In this document: piece after piece, positions 34,594 through 42,965 of the stretch | How the letters are laid out: each line of letters starts with the position of its first letter | How positions within the stretch are numbered: position 1 is the stretch's first letter | Source: Bacillus sp. UNC438CL73TsuS30 | GTDB taxonomy: Bacteria > Bacillota > Bacilli > Bacillales > Cytobacillaceae | Direction: 5' to 3' | Length of the DNA stretch: 64,000 bases | NCBI RefSeq assembly: GCF_000482325.1 | Contig: NZ_KI535295.1 | Span: 793,060 to 857,059, forward strand | The notes under the pieces: model-generated | Databases searched by the model: none | What the model saw: the letters and a program-made list of their open reading frames with translations, nothing else | What the model was told of the DNA's origin: nothing | Made by a program: the position numbers and the translations under genes

Positions 34594-35367
34594 ATGTACG
34601 AAACGATTTTGTATTCTGTTGAAAACGGTGTGGCATGGATTAAGTTAAATCGGCCAACTACATTAAATGCGTTCGTGGCTCAAATGAATAGAGAAATTAC
34701 GAAAGCTATTAAAACAGCTTCTGCAGCTGAAGAGGTCCGCTGCATCGTGATTACCGGTGAAGGACGTGGTTTTTGCTCCGGTCAAGACCTGTCAGAAGTA
34801 GATGAAGATATGGATCATGGGCAGGTATTAAGGGAGAAATACGGGCCGATGATCAAACAAATTTATCAATGTGAGAAACCGATTATAGCTGCTGTCAACG
34901 GGATTGCTGCCGGTGCAGGTTTTAGCCTTGCATTAGCTTGCGATTTTCGTATTCTTTCAGAACGCGCAAGCTTCTTAAATGCTTTTATTCACATTGGTTT
35001 AATCCCAGATTCAGGTAATAGTTACTTCCTTACTAGATTAGTAGGAGAAGCAAAAGCATTGGAAATTTCGATTTTAGGTGAAAAAATCCCTGCGGATCAA
35101 GCGCTTGCATTGGGACTAGCAAATAAGGTGGTTTCTTCCGATAACTGGGAAGCTGAAGTAACGCAATTTGCAGATCGAATTGCAGCTTTGCCAACAAAAG
35201 CAATCGGATTAATTAAACGCACGATCAAGGCTGCAGGTGAAGAATCCTTTATTGACTACTTAGAAGAAGAAGCACAAGGCCAAAGAATTGCCGGCCTAAC
35301 GAAAGATGCTCGTGAAGGCGTGCAAGCCTTTATGGAAAAAAGAAAACCAACCTTTATTGGCAAATAA
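34594..35367 (+). CDS. paaG: Epoxyphenylacetyl-CoA isomerase PaaG-like
   Basis: The protein has 257 aa from ATG 34594 after AAGGGAG; the longer frame to 34555 overlaps paaF without a site. It is a crotonase-fold protein with FCSGQDLSEVDEDMD and IGLIPDSGNSYFLTRL. An aspartate replaces the hydratase glutamate, as in PaaG, which isomerises ring-1,2-epoxyphenylacetyl-CoA to the oxepin. It is the second of two tandem crotonases in the operon. Confidence 0.85.
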   Translation: MYETILYSVENGVAWIKLNRPTTLNAFVAQMNREITKAIKTASAAEEVRCIVITGEGRGFCSGQDLSEVDEDMDHGQVLREKYGPMIKQIYQCEKPIIAAVNGIAAGAGFSLALACDFRILSERASFLNAFIHIGLIPDSGNSYFLTRLVGEAKALEISILGEKIPADQALALGLANKVVSSDNWEAEVTQFADRIAALPTKAIGLIKRTIKAAGEESFIDYLEEEAQGQRIAGLTKDAREGVQAFMEKRKPTFIGK

Positions 35368-35382
35368 GAGGAGGACCTATAG

Positions 35383-36894
35383 ATGTCTACACAACAAGTT
35401 ATCGATTCAGTTTCATTAAAGAGAGACTATTATCATCTAATTATTAATGGTGAAAAAGTAGAAAGCTCAACTGGCCAAACCATTAAAACCTATAATCCTG
35501 CTACTGGTGAGCTTCTCGCTGAAGTGGCAAAAGCTTCAAAAGATGACACAGAAAAAGCAGTACAGGCTGCCCGCGAAGCATTTGATCATGGAAAATGGCG
35601 CAAATACCCAATTAACCGCCGTTCACAAGTGTTGAACAAAATTGCTGCTATTATGCGTTCCCGTTTTAATGAAATAGTAGAATTAGAGATTTTAGATACT
35701 GGGAAATCATTAGCTGCAGCTCAAGGTCAAGTATCACAAGCGATTGAAGATTTTGAATTCTATGCAGGGGCTATTGTCGGACATCGCGGTGTCGTTAATA
35801 ATATGCCTGGCCAATTTCATAATTTTACTGAAAAAGAGCCTGTTGGCGTATGTGCGCAAATCATTCCTTGGAACTATCCATTGATGATGGCAGCATGGAA
35901 AATCGCTCCGGCGATTGCAGTTGGTTGTTCTGTTATTGTAAAACCAGCTAGCTTAACTCCTCTTACTGCGATTATTTTAGGTGAAATCTGCTTAGAAGCA
36001 GGCGTACCAGCTGGTGTTGTTAACATTATTCCGGGATCAGGCTCAGAGGTTGGTAACTACCTTGTTGAACATCCAAAAGTAAATAAAGTGGCTTTCACTG
36101 GTTCTACCCCAATCGGAAAAGATATCATGGGAAAAGCATCAGAGACCCTAAAACGTGTTACGCTTGAATTAGGCGGTAAATCTCCTAACATCGTGTTTGA
36201 AGACGCGGATATTGATGCTGCCGTTGATGGATCCCTTTTCGGAATTTTCTACAACTCAGGTCAATCCTGTGAAGCTCGTTCACGTTTATATGTACATGAA
36301 GATATTTATGATGAATTCATCACTAAGTTTGTTGAAAAAACGAAGAAATTAGTACTTGCTAATCCATTTGATAAAGGAACCCATATGGGAGCAATCATCG
36401 ATCAAGGTCAGTTGGATGTCATCGATGGGTATGTAAAATCTGCAATTGAAGAGGGAGCAGAAATCTTAGCTGGAGGAAAACCTGCTGTTGTCGAGGGTTA
36501 TGAAGGTGGATTCTGGTATGAGCCGACTGTCATTGCAAACGTTAACCACGACATGACTGTTGTAAAGGAAGAAATCTTTGGACCTGTTGTAGTAGTTATG
36601 AAATTTAAGGATGAAAAAGAAGCAATTAAACTTGCAAACGATACGGAATTCGGATTAGGATCAGCCGTGTGGTCAAAAGACGGTGCACGTGCAACTCGTG
36701 TGGCGAAGCAAATTGAAGCAGGAATCGTGATGATAAACTGCCCATTCTCAGCCTTCCCTGGAACCCCATTTGGCGGTTACAAGCAATCTGGTTTCGGCCG
36801 TGAGCTTTGCATTGAAACACTTGACCTTTATACCGAAACAAAGAGCATTGTTTCTTACTTTGGAAGTCGTCCAATAAATCCATTAGGTGTTTAA
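35383..36894 (+). CDS. Aldehyde dehydrogenase in paa operon
   Basis: The 503-aa NAD(P)-dependent aldehyde dehydrogenase has PWNYPLMMAAWK, the nucleotide loop FTGSTPIGKDIM, the glutamate in LELGGKSP and the catalytic cysteine in NSGQSCEARSR (about residue 304). It probably oxidises the aldehyde formed on ring opening (3-oxo-5,6-dehydrosuberyl-CoA semialdehyde), the job of the ALDH half of PaaZ. It lacks the MaoC-like hydratase half that opens the oxepin ring in fused PaaZ, so ring opening must be done by another protein. AGAGGAGGAC precedes the ATG. Confidence 0.85.
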   Translation: MSTQQVIDSVSLKRDYYHLIINGEKVESSTGQTIKTYNPATGELLAEVAKASKDDTEKAVQAAREAFDHGKWRKYPINRRSQVLNKIAAIMRSRFNEIVELEILDTGKSLAAAQGQVSQAIEDFEFYAGAIVGHRGVVNNMPGQFHNFTEKEPVGVCAQIIPWNYPLMMAAWKIAPAIAVGCSVIVKPASLTPLTAIILGEICLEAGVPAGVVNIIPGSGSEVGNYLVEHPKVNKVAFTGSTPIGKDIMGKASETLKRVTLELGGKSPNIVFEDADIDAAVDGSLFGIFYNSGQSCEARSRLYVHEDIYDEFITKFVEKTKKLVLANPFDKGTHMGAIIDQGQLDVIDGYVKSAIEEGAEILAGGKPAVVEGYEGGFWYEPTVIANVNHDMTVVKEEIFGPVVVVMKFKDEKEAIKLANDTEFGLGSAVWSKDGARATRVAKQIEAGIVMINCPFSAFPGTPFGGYKQSGFGRELCIETLDLYTETKSIVSYFGSRPINPLGV

Positions 36895-36904
36895 TGTCCT
36901 ACAC

Positions 36905-36936
36905 GTACGAATGAGACTTCCACGTCTCATTCGTAC
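36905..36936 (+). other. 13-bp stem hairpin inside paa operon
   Basis: GTACGAATGAGAC and GTCTCATTCGTAC form a perfect 13-bp stem with a 6-base loop, followed by TTCTTTAATT. It stands between the aldehyde dehydrogenase and paaH genes. It may be a partial terminator or a stabilising 3' end. Confidence 0.7.
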
Positions 36937-36966
36937 TTCTTTAATTAGACAAAGGAGAGATTTTTG

Positions 36967-37836
36967 ATGAAAAACATCGTTGTTGTTGGTTCTGGTGTTA
37001 TGGGTAGAGGGATTGCCTATGTATCTGCACTTGGTGGATTTTCCGTTACATTGGTTGATGTGAATGAAAATGCGCTTAAAAGTGCCGAAGGTGAATTAAA
37101 TTCCATTATTGCAAAAGGACGCGAAAGAGGAAAAATTTCTTCTGAACAGGAACATTTGGCGAAAGGGAATCTATCCTATGCGAGTGATCTGCCGCAGGCA
37201 TGTTCTATTGCTGACTTGATTATTGAGGCTGTCCCTGAAAAAGCAGTAATTAAAAAACAAGTTTTTGAAACAATGGAGCAATTTGCACCAGAACATTGCT
37301 TATTTGCTACCAATACTTCTACCATGAGTCCAACAGAAATTGCATCATATGGAAAACGAGCGGATCAAACGATTGCAATGCACTTCTTTAATCCGGTTCA
37401 CAAAATGCCGCTTGTAGAAATCGTCCGCGGTCTTGAAACGAGTGATGAAACCGCTGAAACGATTAAAAAAGTGGCGGAACAAATGGGGAAAGAAACGGTT
37501 GTAATCAATGAATTCCCTGGTTTTGTCACAAGCCGTATCAGCTGTCTTGTCGGTAATGAAGCTTTTTATATGCTTCAAGAAGGACTTGGAACACCTGAAG
37601 ACATTGATAAAGCTATCAAACTTGGATTGAACTATCCAATGGGCCCATTTGAATTAGTTGACCTTGTTGGATTGGATGCCCGTTTAAATAACTTGAGATA
37701 CTTGCATGAAAAATTAGGTGAAAAATACCGTCCAGCACCATTACTTGAACAATATGTAGCCGCAGGCAGACTTGGTCGCAAAACGGGCAAAGGTGTTTAT
37801 GATTATACGAAAAAAGAAGAGTTGGTGAAAAAATGA
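36967..37836 (+). CDS. paaH: 3-hydroxyacyl-CoA dehydrogenase PaaH
   Basis: The protein has 289 aa from ATG 36967, nine bases after GGAG; a TTG immediately before is also in frame. The NAD-binding VVGSGVMGRGIAYVSALGG is at the N-terminus, and FFNPVHKMPLVEIVRG (about residue 140) and GFVTSRI follow, typical of 3-hydroxybutyryl-CoA dehydrogenase-like proteins. It oxidises 3-hydroxyadipyl-CoA to 3-oxoadipyl-CoA. Its stop overlaps the thiolase start by four bases. Confidence 0.88.
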   Translation: MKNIVVVGSGVMGRGIAYVSALGGFSVTLVDVNENALKSAEGELNSIIAKGRERGKISSEQEHLAKGNLSYASDLPQACSIADLIIEAVPEKAVIKKQVFETMEQFAPEHCLFATNTSTMSPTEIASYGKRADQTIAMHFFNPVHKMPLVEIVRGLETSDETAETIKKVAEQMGKETVVINEFPGFVTSRISCLVGNEAFYMLQEGLGTPEDIDKAIKLGLNYPMGPFELVDLVGLDARLNNLRYLHEKLGEKYRPAPLLEQYVAAGRLGRKTGKGVYDYTKKEELVKK

Positions 37837-39038
37837 AAGAAGTTGTAATTGTTGATGCAGTTAGAACGCCGATCGGAAAATATAAAGGTGCATTAAAAAG
37901 TGTCCGCCCTGATGATTTAGGCGCAATCGTCATCAAGGCTCTTCTTGAAAGAAATCCTAATCTTCCTCCAGAACAAATTGAAGATGTCATTTTTGGTAAT
38001 GCCAATCAAGCAGGGGAAGACAATCGAAATGTTGCCAGAATGTCAGCACTTCTTGCTGGATTGCCGATTACTGTAGGTGGCACAACGATTAACCGTCTTT
38101 GCGGTTCAGGTTTAGATGCCGTAATTCTAGCAGCTAGATCAATCGCTGCGGGTGAAGGAGATATCTATATTGCCGGCGGTACGGAGAGCATGACACGTGC
38201 TCCTTATGTCATGGGAAAGCCTGAAGTTGATTACCCAAGAGGTTCCATGGAACTTCAGGATACGACGATTGGCTGGCGCTTCACAAATAAAAAATTAGAA
38301 GAAATGTACGGGGCAGAATCGATGCCTCAAACAGCTGAAAATGTAGCGCAGCGCTGTTCGATCACACGTGAAGAACAAGATGAATTTGCACTCCGAAGCC
38401 AGCAACGAGCCAAAGTCGCTATGGAAAACGAACGTTTTACGAATGAAATTGTGCCCGTCACCTTTAAAGATCGGAAAGGGAACGAGGTAGTGGTAACAAA
38501 GGACGAGCATCCACGCCCAGATAGCTCCTTGGAAAAGTTATCAAAACTTCGGCCGATTTTTGAAGGCGGTACGGTCACAGCAGGAAATGCATCCGGTGTA
38601 AATGACGGGGCGTCTGCCGTATTATTAATGAGTGCTGAAAAAGCGAAGGAACTTGGATTAAAACCGCTTGCAAAATATGTGGTGGGTGCAGTTGCGGGTC
38701 TTGAACCATCTGTAATGGGATTAGGACCTATCTATGCTTCAAGAAAAGCACTCACAAGAGCGAATTTATCAATCGACGAGATCGGGTTAGTAGAATTAAA
38801 CGAAGCCTTTGCCTCCCAGTCTATCGAATGCATGAGACAATTGGAGCTTGATGCGGATAAAGTAAATGTTAATGGCGGTGCCATTGCTTTTGGCCATCCC
38901 CTTGGTGCAAGTGGTGCCCGGATTTTAACCACCCTAGTCCACGAAATGAAAAAGCAAAAGGTTCAATATGGACTTGCAACCATGTGTATCGGTGTCGGTC
39001 AGGGAATTGCCGCTATTATTGAAAACATTGAAAATTAA
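37833..39038 (+). CDS. paaJ: 3-oxoadipyl-CoA thiolase PaaJ
   Basis: The 401-aa thiolase has [16 protein letters not shown], the nucleophile block [11 protein letters not shown] (Cys about residue 90), [15 protein letters not shown], the histidine in [11 protein letters not shown] and CIGVGQG at the end. The [10 protein letters not shown] and SMTRAPYVM stretches favour the PaaJ/PcaF group over acetoacetyl-CoA thiolases such as the one at 14451-15638. It cleaves 3-oxoadipyl-CoA to succinyl-CoA and acetyl-CoA, and the dehydrosuberyl intermediate. It is translationally coupled to paaH. Confidence 0.88.
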   Translation: MKEVVIVDAVRTPIGKYKGALKSVRPDDLGAIVIKALLERNPNLPPEQIEDVIFGNANQAGEDNRNVARMSALLAGLPITVGGTTINRLCGSGLDAVILAARSIAAGEGDIYIAGGTESMTRAPYVMGKPEVDYPRGSMELQDTTIGWRFTNKKLEEMYGAESMPQTAENVAQRCSITREEQDEFALRSQQRAKVAMENERFTNEIVPVTFKDRKGNEVVVTKDEHPRPDSSLEKLSKLRPIFEGGTVTAGNASGVNDGASAVLLMSAEKAKELGLKPLAKYVVGAVAGLEPSVMGLGPIYASRKALTRANLSIDEIGLVELNEAFASQSIECMRQLELDADKVNVNGGAIAFGHPLGASGARILTTLVHEMKKQKVQYGLATMCIGVGQGIAAIIENIEN

Positions 39039-39045
39039 ATCTTTA

Positions 39046-39082
39046 AGCCCTTATATAGTCTGACTAGTAAGGGCTATTTTGT
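39046..39082 (+). terminator. Hairpin after paaJ
   Basis: AGCCCTTA pairs with TAAGGGCT, followed by ATTTTGT. It is a weak intrinsic terminator between paaJ and the next hydratase gene. Confidence 0.55.
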
Positions 39083-39106
39083 CTAATAAGGGAGAGAAAT
39101 TTAATT

Positions 39107-39883
39107 ATGGAAAACGTGATATTTAAAATAGAAGATCATATTGGCTATGTAACAGTGAATCGTCCTGACGTTTTAAATTGTTTTAACTATCCAACACTAT
39201 CCGAGCTTCAAGAAGTAGTAAATTCTATTTCTCTAAATCCAGATGTTCACGTGGTTATTTTTACCGGTGCTGGAGAAAAAGCCTTTAGTGCGGGCGCAGA
39301 TTTAAAGGAAAGAAAAACTTTATCCGAAACAGAGGTAAGAAGGAATGTAAAAGCAATACGTGATGTGTTTAACAGTATTTCATTGCTCCCACAGCCTACA
39401 ATCGCTGCTGTTAATGGCTATGCACTTGGAGGTGGCTTCGAATGGCTGCTATCCTGTGACTTTGCCATTGCCGCAGAAGGAATTTCGTTGGGATTGACAG
39501 AAACAAGCTGGGCGATTATCCCAGGAGCAGGGGGAACCCAGCGATTGCCGCGATTAGTTGGCGAAACAAAGGCAAAAGAATTAATTTTTACGGCAAAGAA
39601 ATTGTCTGCCAAAGAAGCACTAGAATTGGGTATAGTCCTTGAGGTAGTTTCTCGTAACGAATTAATGTATGCTTGTGAGGAATTTGCTGCAAACATAAGG
39701 AAAAATGGGCCAGTTGCGATCCGTCAGGCTAAATATGCGATTACAAGAGGGCTTAACACCGATTTACAAACAGGGCTTGAAATTGAAGCAAAAGCATACG
39801 AACTAACGATACCGACGGAAGATCGCGTAGAAGCCTTAAATGCATTTAGTGAAAAAAGAGCTCCTCGTTTTTCAGGGAAATAG
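39107..39883 (+). CDS. Enoyl-CoA hydratase, YngF-like paralogue
   Basis: The 258-aa crotonase-family protein has AFSAGADLKERKT, YALGGGFEWLLSCD and the glutamate-type motif IPGAGGTQRLPRLVG. It matches the YngF-like hydratase at 10130-10912 along its whole length far better than PaaF or PaaG here. It is therefore a third crotonase in the cluster, possibly an alternative hydratase for the dehydroadipyl step or the missing ring-opening hydrolase activity. This last idea is speculation. AAGGGAGAG precedes the ATG. paaX follows after 81 bp. Confidence 0.78.
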   Translation: MENVIFKIEDHIGYVTVNRPDVLNCFNYPTLSELQEVVNSISLNPDVHVVIFTGAGEKAFSAGADLKERKTLSETEVRRNVKAIRDVFNSISLLPQPTIAAVNGYALGGGFEWLLSCDFAIAAEGISLGLTETSWAIIPGAGGTQRLPRLVGETKAKELIFTAKKLSAKEALELGIVLEVVSRNELMYACEEFAANIRKNGPVAIRQAKYAITRGLNTDLQTGLEIEAKAYELTIPTEDRVEALNAFSEKRAPRFSGK

Positions 39884-39922
39884 CTTGCTTTTTTGAGAAA
39901 AATATATAAAAATTATAACGCT

Positions 39923-39936
39923 CGTATAAATTATGT
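39923..39936. promoter_or_regulatory. CGTATAAATTATGT before paaX, shared with paaK
   Basis: This 14-mer is identical to 29251-29264 upstream of paaK, and the following bases are also similar (ATxxAAxAATT). The identical block is 28 bp before paaX and 43 bp before paaK. A common regulator, probably PaaX autoregulation, is inferred. Confidence 0.5.
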
Positions 39937-39964
39937 GATACAAGAATTGGGGGGGGTGAAATGA

Positions 39965-40846
39965 ATGGGTGAAAATACACGCTCCATGATTTTTACAATA
40001 TACGGTGATTATATTCATCACTATGGGAATAAAATTTGGATTGGCAGTCTAATTGGACTGCTAAAGGAATTCGGTCATAATGAGCAGGCGGTTCGGGTAG
40101 CCGTTTCCCGTATGTTGAAACAAGGGTGGATCCAATCTGAAAAGGTCGAGAATCGCAGCTATTATTTTCTAACAAAACAGGGTATAGACCGAATTGAAGA
40201 AGCAGGAAATCGTATTTTTAAGCTACATCCGAGTGAATGGGATGGAAAATGGCGTGTTCTCATGTATACCATTCCCGAAGAGAAGAGACAGATTCGGGAT
40301 GAACTTCGTCAAGAGTTATTATGGAGCGGCTTTGGCAGCTTTTCAAATGCCTGCTGGATTTCTCCGAATAACTTGGAAAAAGAAGTGAAGCTCCTTATTG
40401 AAAAATATGATATCAGCGAATATGTAGACTTTTTCGTTTCAGAATATATCGGTCCAAGAGATAATAAAACTCTAGTTGAAAAAAGCTGGCCGTTAGAAGA
40501 TGTGGTTGAGAAATATGAAGAATTTATTATCACGTACAGCAAGCAATTTTTTGCGAATCAAGAGATTATTAGTCGCGGCGAAATGACCGATGCCCAATGT
40601 TTCGTTGAACGGACTAAGCTTGTCCATGAATATCGCAAATTTTTGTTTATCGATCCAGGACTTCCAAAAGAACTATTGCCGGAAAATTGGAATGGAAACC
40701 TTGCAGCAACATTATTTAACCAATATTATCAACTTCTTGCGGAACCGGCCAGTCGTTTTTTTGAAAGTATTTTTAAGGAAAATAATGATTTATGTAAAAA
40801 AGACGACTCCTATGATGCTAAACACCATCCGTATATGATTCAGTGA
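39965..40846 (+). CDS. paaX: PaaX, phenylacetate pathway repressor
   Basis: The 293-aa protein has the PaaX winged-helix N-terminus (MIFTIYGDYIHHYGNKIWIGSL, then NEQAVRVAVSRMLKQGWIQ), a central ferredoxin-like domain (DGKWRVLMYTIPEEKRQIRDELR), and a C-terminal helical part with FVERTKLVHEYRKF and the acidic LYQ-like end. PaaX represses paa operons and is released by phenylacetyl-CoA. It ends the paa gene run and has GGGGGGTGA before the ATG. Operator candidates lie before paaI, paaK, paaA and itself. Confidence 0.9.
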   Translation: MGENTRSMIFTIYGDYIHHYGNKIWIGSLIGLLKEFGHNEQAVRVAVSRMLKQGWIQSEKVENRSYYFLTKQGIDRIEEAGNRIFKLHPSEWDGKWRVLMYTIPEEKRQIRDELRQELLWSGFGSFSNACWISPNNLEKEVKLLIEKYDISEYVDFFVSEYIGPRDNKTLVEKSWPLEDVVEKYEEFIITYSKQFFANQEIISRGEMTDAQCFVERTKLVHEYRKFLFIDPGLPKELLPENWNGNLAATLFNQYYQLLAEPASRFFESIFKENNDLCKKDDSYDAKHHPYMIQ

Positions 40847-40849
40847 CAA

Positions 40850-40891
40850 ACAAAGCAGCTTTTCAACCATTTTTTTGAAGAGCTGCTTTGT
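40850..40891 (+). terminator. Strong hairpin after paaX
   Basis: ACAAAGCAGCTTTTCAA pairs with TTGAAGAGCTGCTTTGT over 17 positions with one wobble and an 8-base loop. There is no long T-tract, but a terminator role is likely. Confidence 0.7.
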
Positions 40892-40937
40892 TGTAAATGG
40901 AACCGTGCAATTTCTTTTTAATGAGAGGAGAATTTGT

Positions 40938-41891
40938 GTGAAATCAGTAAATGAATTGCTATCGATAAAATATCCAATTATCCAAGGAGGAATGGGGAAT
41001 ATCAGTAATGCTCAACTGACAGCAGCTGTATCGAATGCTGGAGGTCTTGGGACGATTGGATGCGGAACGATGAACCCTGCGCAGGTTGAATCGATTATTC
41101 TGGAAACGAAGGATCTGACAGATCAGCCTTTTGCAATCAATATACCTATCAATGTTAGTCCCTATACGGAGGAAATGATTCAACTTGTCATTAAACACAA
41201 GATACCTGTTGTTTCATTGTCTGCCGGCAATCCTGCACCCTATATTGCTCGTTTGCATGAACATAACATAAAGGTGATAGTCATTGTTGCGGCTGTTAAA
41301 CATGCACAAAAGGCAGAAGAGGCAGGGGCCGATGTATTGGTGGCGGAAGGATTTGAAGCAGCCGGAATTAATTCCAATCTAGAATTGACCACGTTTACGC
41401 TAATCCCACAAATCTGCAAACATGTTTCTGTACCCGTTTTAGCTGCAGGGGGGATTGGCGATGGACATGGGTTAGCTGCCGCATTAATGCTCGGTGCGTC
41501 AGGGGTACAGATGGGGACACGCTTAATTGCAACAATGGATGCACCTTTCCATTCTACATATAAAAATAGATTAATTGAGGCAAATGATCAGGAAACAGTG
41601 ATTTTGGGCCGTTCGGTTGGCCAGGTCAGGAGAGTACTAAAATCAGGCTATGCAAAACAAATTATTGATTTAGAACGTCAAGGTTTGTCAGAAGAACAAT
41701 ACCGTCAGATGACATCCGAGGATTTCCATTTGAAAGGTGCCCTGCGTGGTGACGGTGAAAATGGATTCATGAACAGTGGACAAATTGCTGGGCTTATTGA
41801 AGATATTCCAACTGTACAGGAATTATTAGATGGGATGATGAGTGAGGCACAAGCAGTTATGGAAGAGCGCCTGCGTCTTTTTACCATGTAA
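40938..41891 (+). CDS. Nitronate monooxygenase / FabK-like flavoprotein
   Basis: The protein has 317 aa from GTG 40938, seven bases after GAGAGGAG; a longer frame from 40875 runs through the paaX terminator. It is an FMN-binding TIM barrel: YPIIQGGMGNIS at the N-terminus, AEGFEAAG near residue 150, VPVLAAGGIGDGHGLAAALMLGA and VQMGTRL. Members are nitronate monooxygenases or FabK-type enoyl reductases. Its position behind paaX suggests some role with aromatic compounds, but nothing in the protein shows the substrate. It is paired with the next thioesterase gene. Confidence 0.8.
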   Translation: MKSVNELLSIKYPIIQGGMGNISNAQLTAAVSNAGGLGTIGCGTMNPAQVESIILETKDLTDQPFAINIPINVSPYTEEMIQLVIKHKIPVVSLSAGNPAPYIARLHEHNIKVIVIVAAVKHAQKAEEAGADVLVAEGFEAAGINSNLELTTFTLIPQICKHVSVPVLAAGGIGDGHGLAAALMLGASGVQMGTRLIATMDAPFHSTYKNRLIEANDQETVILGRSVGQVRRVLKSGYAKQIIDLERQGLSEEQYRQMTSEDFHLKGALRGDGENGFMNSGQIAGLIEDIPTVQELLDGMMSEAQAVMEERLRLFTM

Positions 41892-41915
41892 ACGTTCTTG
41901 AGAGGAGTTTGGGGG

Positions 41916-42338
41916 ATGGGAAATATAAACAAAGAATTCGATCTTATGAAGGTTGTTACGGATGGGGCTGCACCTCCTCCGTGTGATCTAACCTTGCAGA
42001 TTGCAGTAACCTCTGCGAATTATGGAATCGCGCAGGGCATTTGGAAAGTCGATGATCAGTTTATGAACGGACTTGGAGTGGCGATGGGCGGTTTTGTTTC
42101 ATCAGCGGCAGATATTATGATGGCCTATGCGATTGCATCTAAGTTAACGGTTGGACAAAGCTTTACTTCTATCGATTTACATACGACCTTTCATAGACCC
42201 ATTTTTAAGGGAGAGGTTCTGGTTGAGGCAAGGGTTGAAAGATTGGGAAGAAAGGTTGCCTACGTTGTCTCAGACCTATTTCAAAATGAAAAAAAAGCAG
42301 CAAGTGTTGTTTCTTCGGTGATGATTATTGGTGAGTGA
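41916..42338 (+). CDS. PaaI/YigI-like hotdog thioesterase
   Basis: The protein has 140 aa from ATG 41916 (eight bases after GAGGAG). It is a hotdog-fold acyl-CoA thioesterase: NGLGVAMGGFVSSAADIMMAYA takes the place of the HGG-x-x-D signature, with the key aspartate kept and the histidine replaced. It is 24 bp behind the flavoprotein gene. Substrate unknown; it may cleave aromatic or short acyl-CoA esters. It is only distantly similar to the PaaI protein at 28520-28969. Confidence 0.75.
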   Translation: MGNINKEFDLMKVVTDGAAPPPCDLTLQIAVTSANYGIAQGIWKVDDQFMNGLGVAMGGFVSSAADIMMAYAIASKLTVGQSFTSIDLHTTFHRPIFKGEVLVEARVERLGRKVAYVVSDLFQNEKKAASVVSSVMIIGE

Positions 42339-42342
42339 AGGT

Positions 42343-42376
42343 AAGCTATCGGGACACAATCTCGATAGCTTTTTAA
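42343..42376 (+). terminator. Intrinsic terminator after thioesterase gene
   Basis: AAGCTATCG pairs with CGATAGCTT, extended by G·T and GA/TC, followed by TTTTT. The rest of the 301-bp gap to ureA is AT-rich; a weaker hairpin with a T-tract lies near 42440-42480. Confidence 0.85.
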
Positions 42377-42584
42377 TATAGTATTTCTAGGAACATAGGA
42401 ATTTTGTCTATTAAGTTATAATAAATAATCAATAAAAAAGCAGCTTGGTACTATTTTAGCACTTAGGCTGTTTTTTTATTTTTTTAATTTACTGTTTCTA
42501 CGTCACGATTCTTTTCATTTTTTAGAAATATAAAAAATTGTAACTTCCGTTTAAAAAGGAAAGGAATTGGAGAATTTTATGAAG

Positions 42585-42601
42585 TGTGGTTATTTTTAAC
42601 A
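42585..42601. promoter_or_regulatory. TnrA/GlnR-like box upstream of ureA
   Basis: TGTGGTTATTTTTAACA fits the TnrA/GlnR consensus TGTnAn7TnACA at all positions but one. It lies 39 bp before the ureA ATG. TnrA and GlnR control urease in Bacillus subtilis, so nitrogen regulation is likely. Confidence 0.5.
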
Positions 42602-42639
42602 AAAATAAAACAACGTAATTTTTAAAGGAGGCCGCTCGA

Positions 42640-42942
42640 ATGTTATTAGTTCCTCGTGAGATAGATAAACTCATGATTGTTGTCGCAGCAGATCTTGCGA
42701 AAAGAAGAAGAGAAAGAGGATTGAAATTAAATTATCCTGAAGCTGTAGCATTGATAACCTATGAAGTATTAGAAGGCGCAAGGGACGGTCGAACAGTGGC
42801 TGAATTAATGGAATATGGAGCTACTATATTAAAAAGAGAAGATGTGATGGAAGGAATTCCGGATATCATTGACGATATTCAAGTAGAAGCTACTTTTCCC
42901 GATGGAACAAAATTAGTAACCGTACATGATCCAATTCGCTAA
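42640..42942 (+). CDS. ureA: Urease gamma subunit
   Basis: The 100-aa subunit has the opening [19 protein letters not shown] and the [12 protein letters not shown] motif, with normal family length. It opens the urease operon in the order ureA-B-C-E-F-G-D. Urease hydrolyses urea to ammonia and carbamate in the cytoplasm. AAAGGAGGCC precedes the ATG. A TnrA/GlnR-like box lies upstream. Confidence 0.95.
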   Translation: MLLVPREIDKLMIVVAADLAKRRRERGLKLNYPEAVALITYEVLEGARDGRTVAELMEYGATILKREDVMEGIPDIIDDIQVEATFPDGTKLVTVHDPIR

Positions 42943-42965
42943 GAATCAGCAGGAGGAATAAGCAA

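Noticed and set aside
42440..42480. Second terminator in the gap before ureA
   Set aside because: CAGC/GCTG with A and T runs can pair, but the stem is interrupted and no gene end lies next to it; it is only mentioned.
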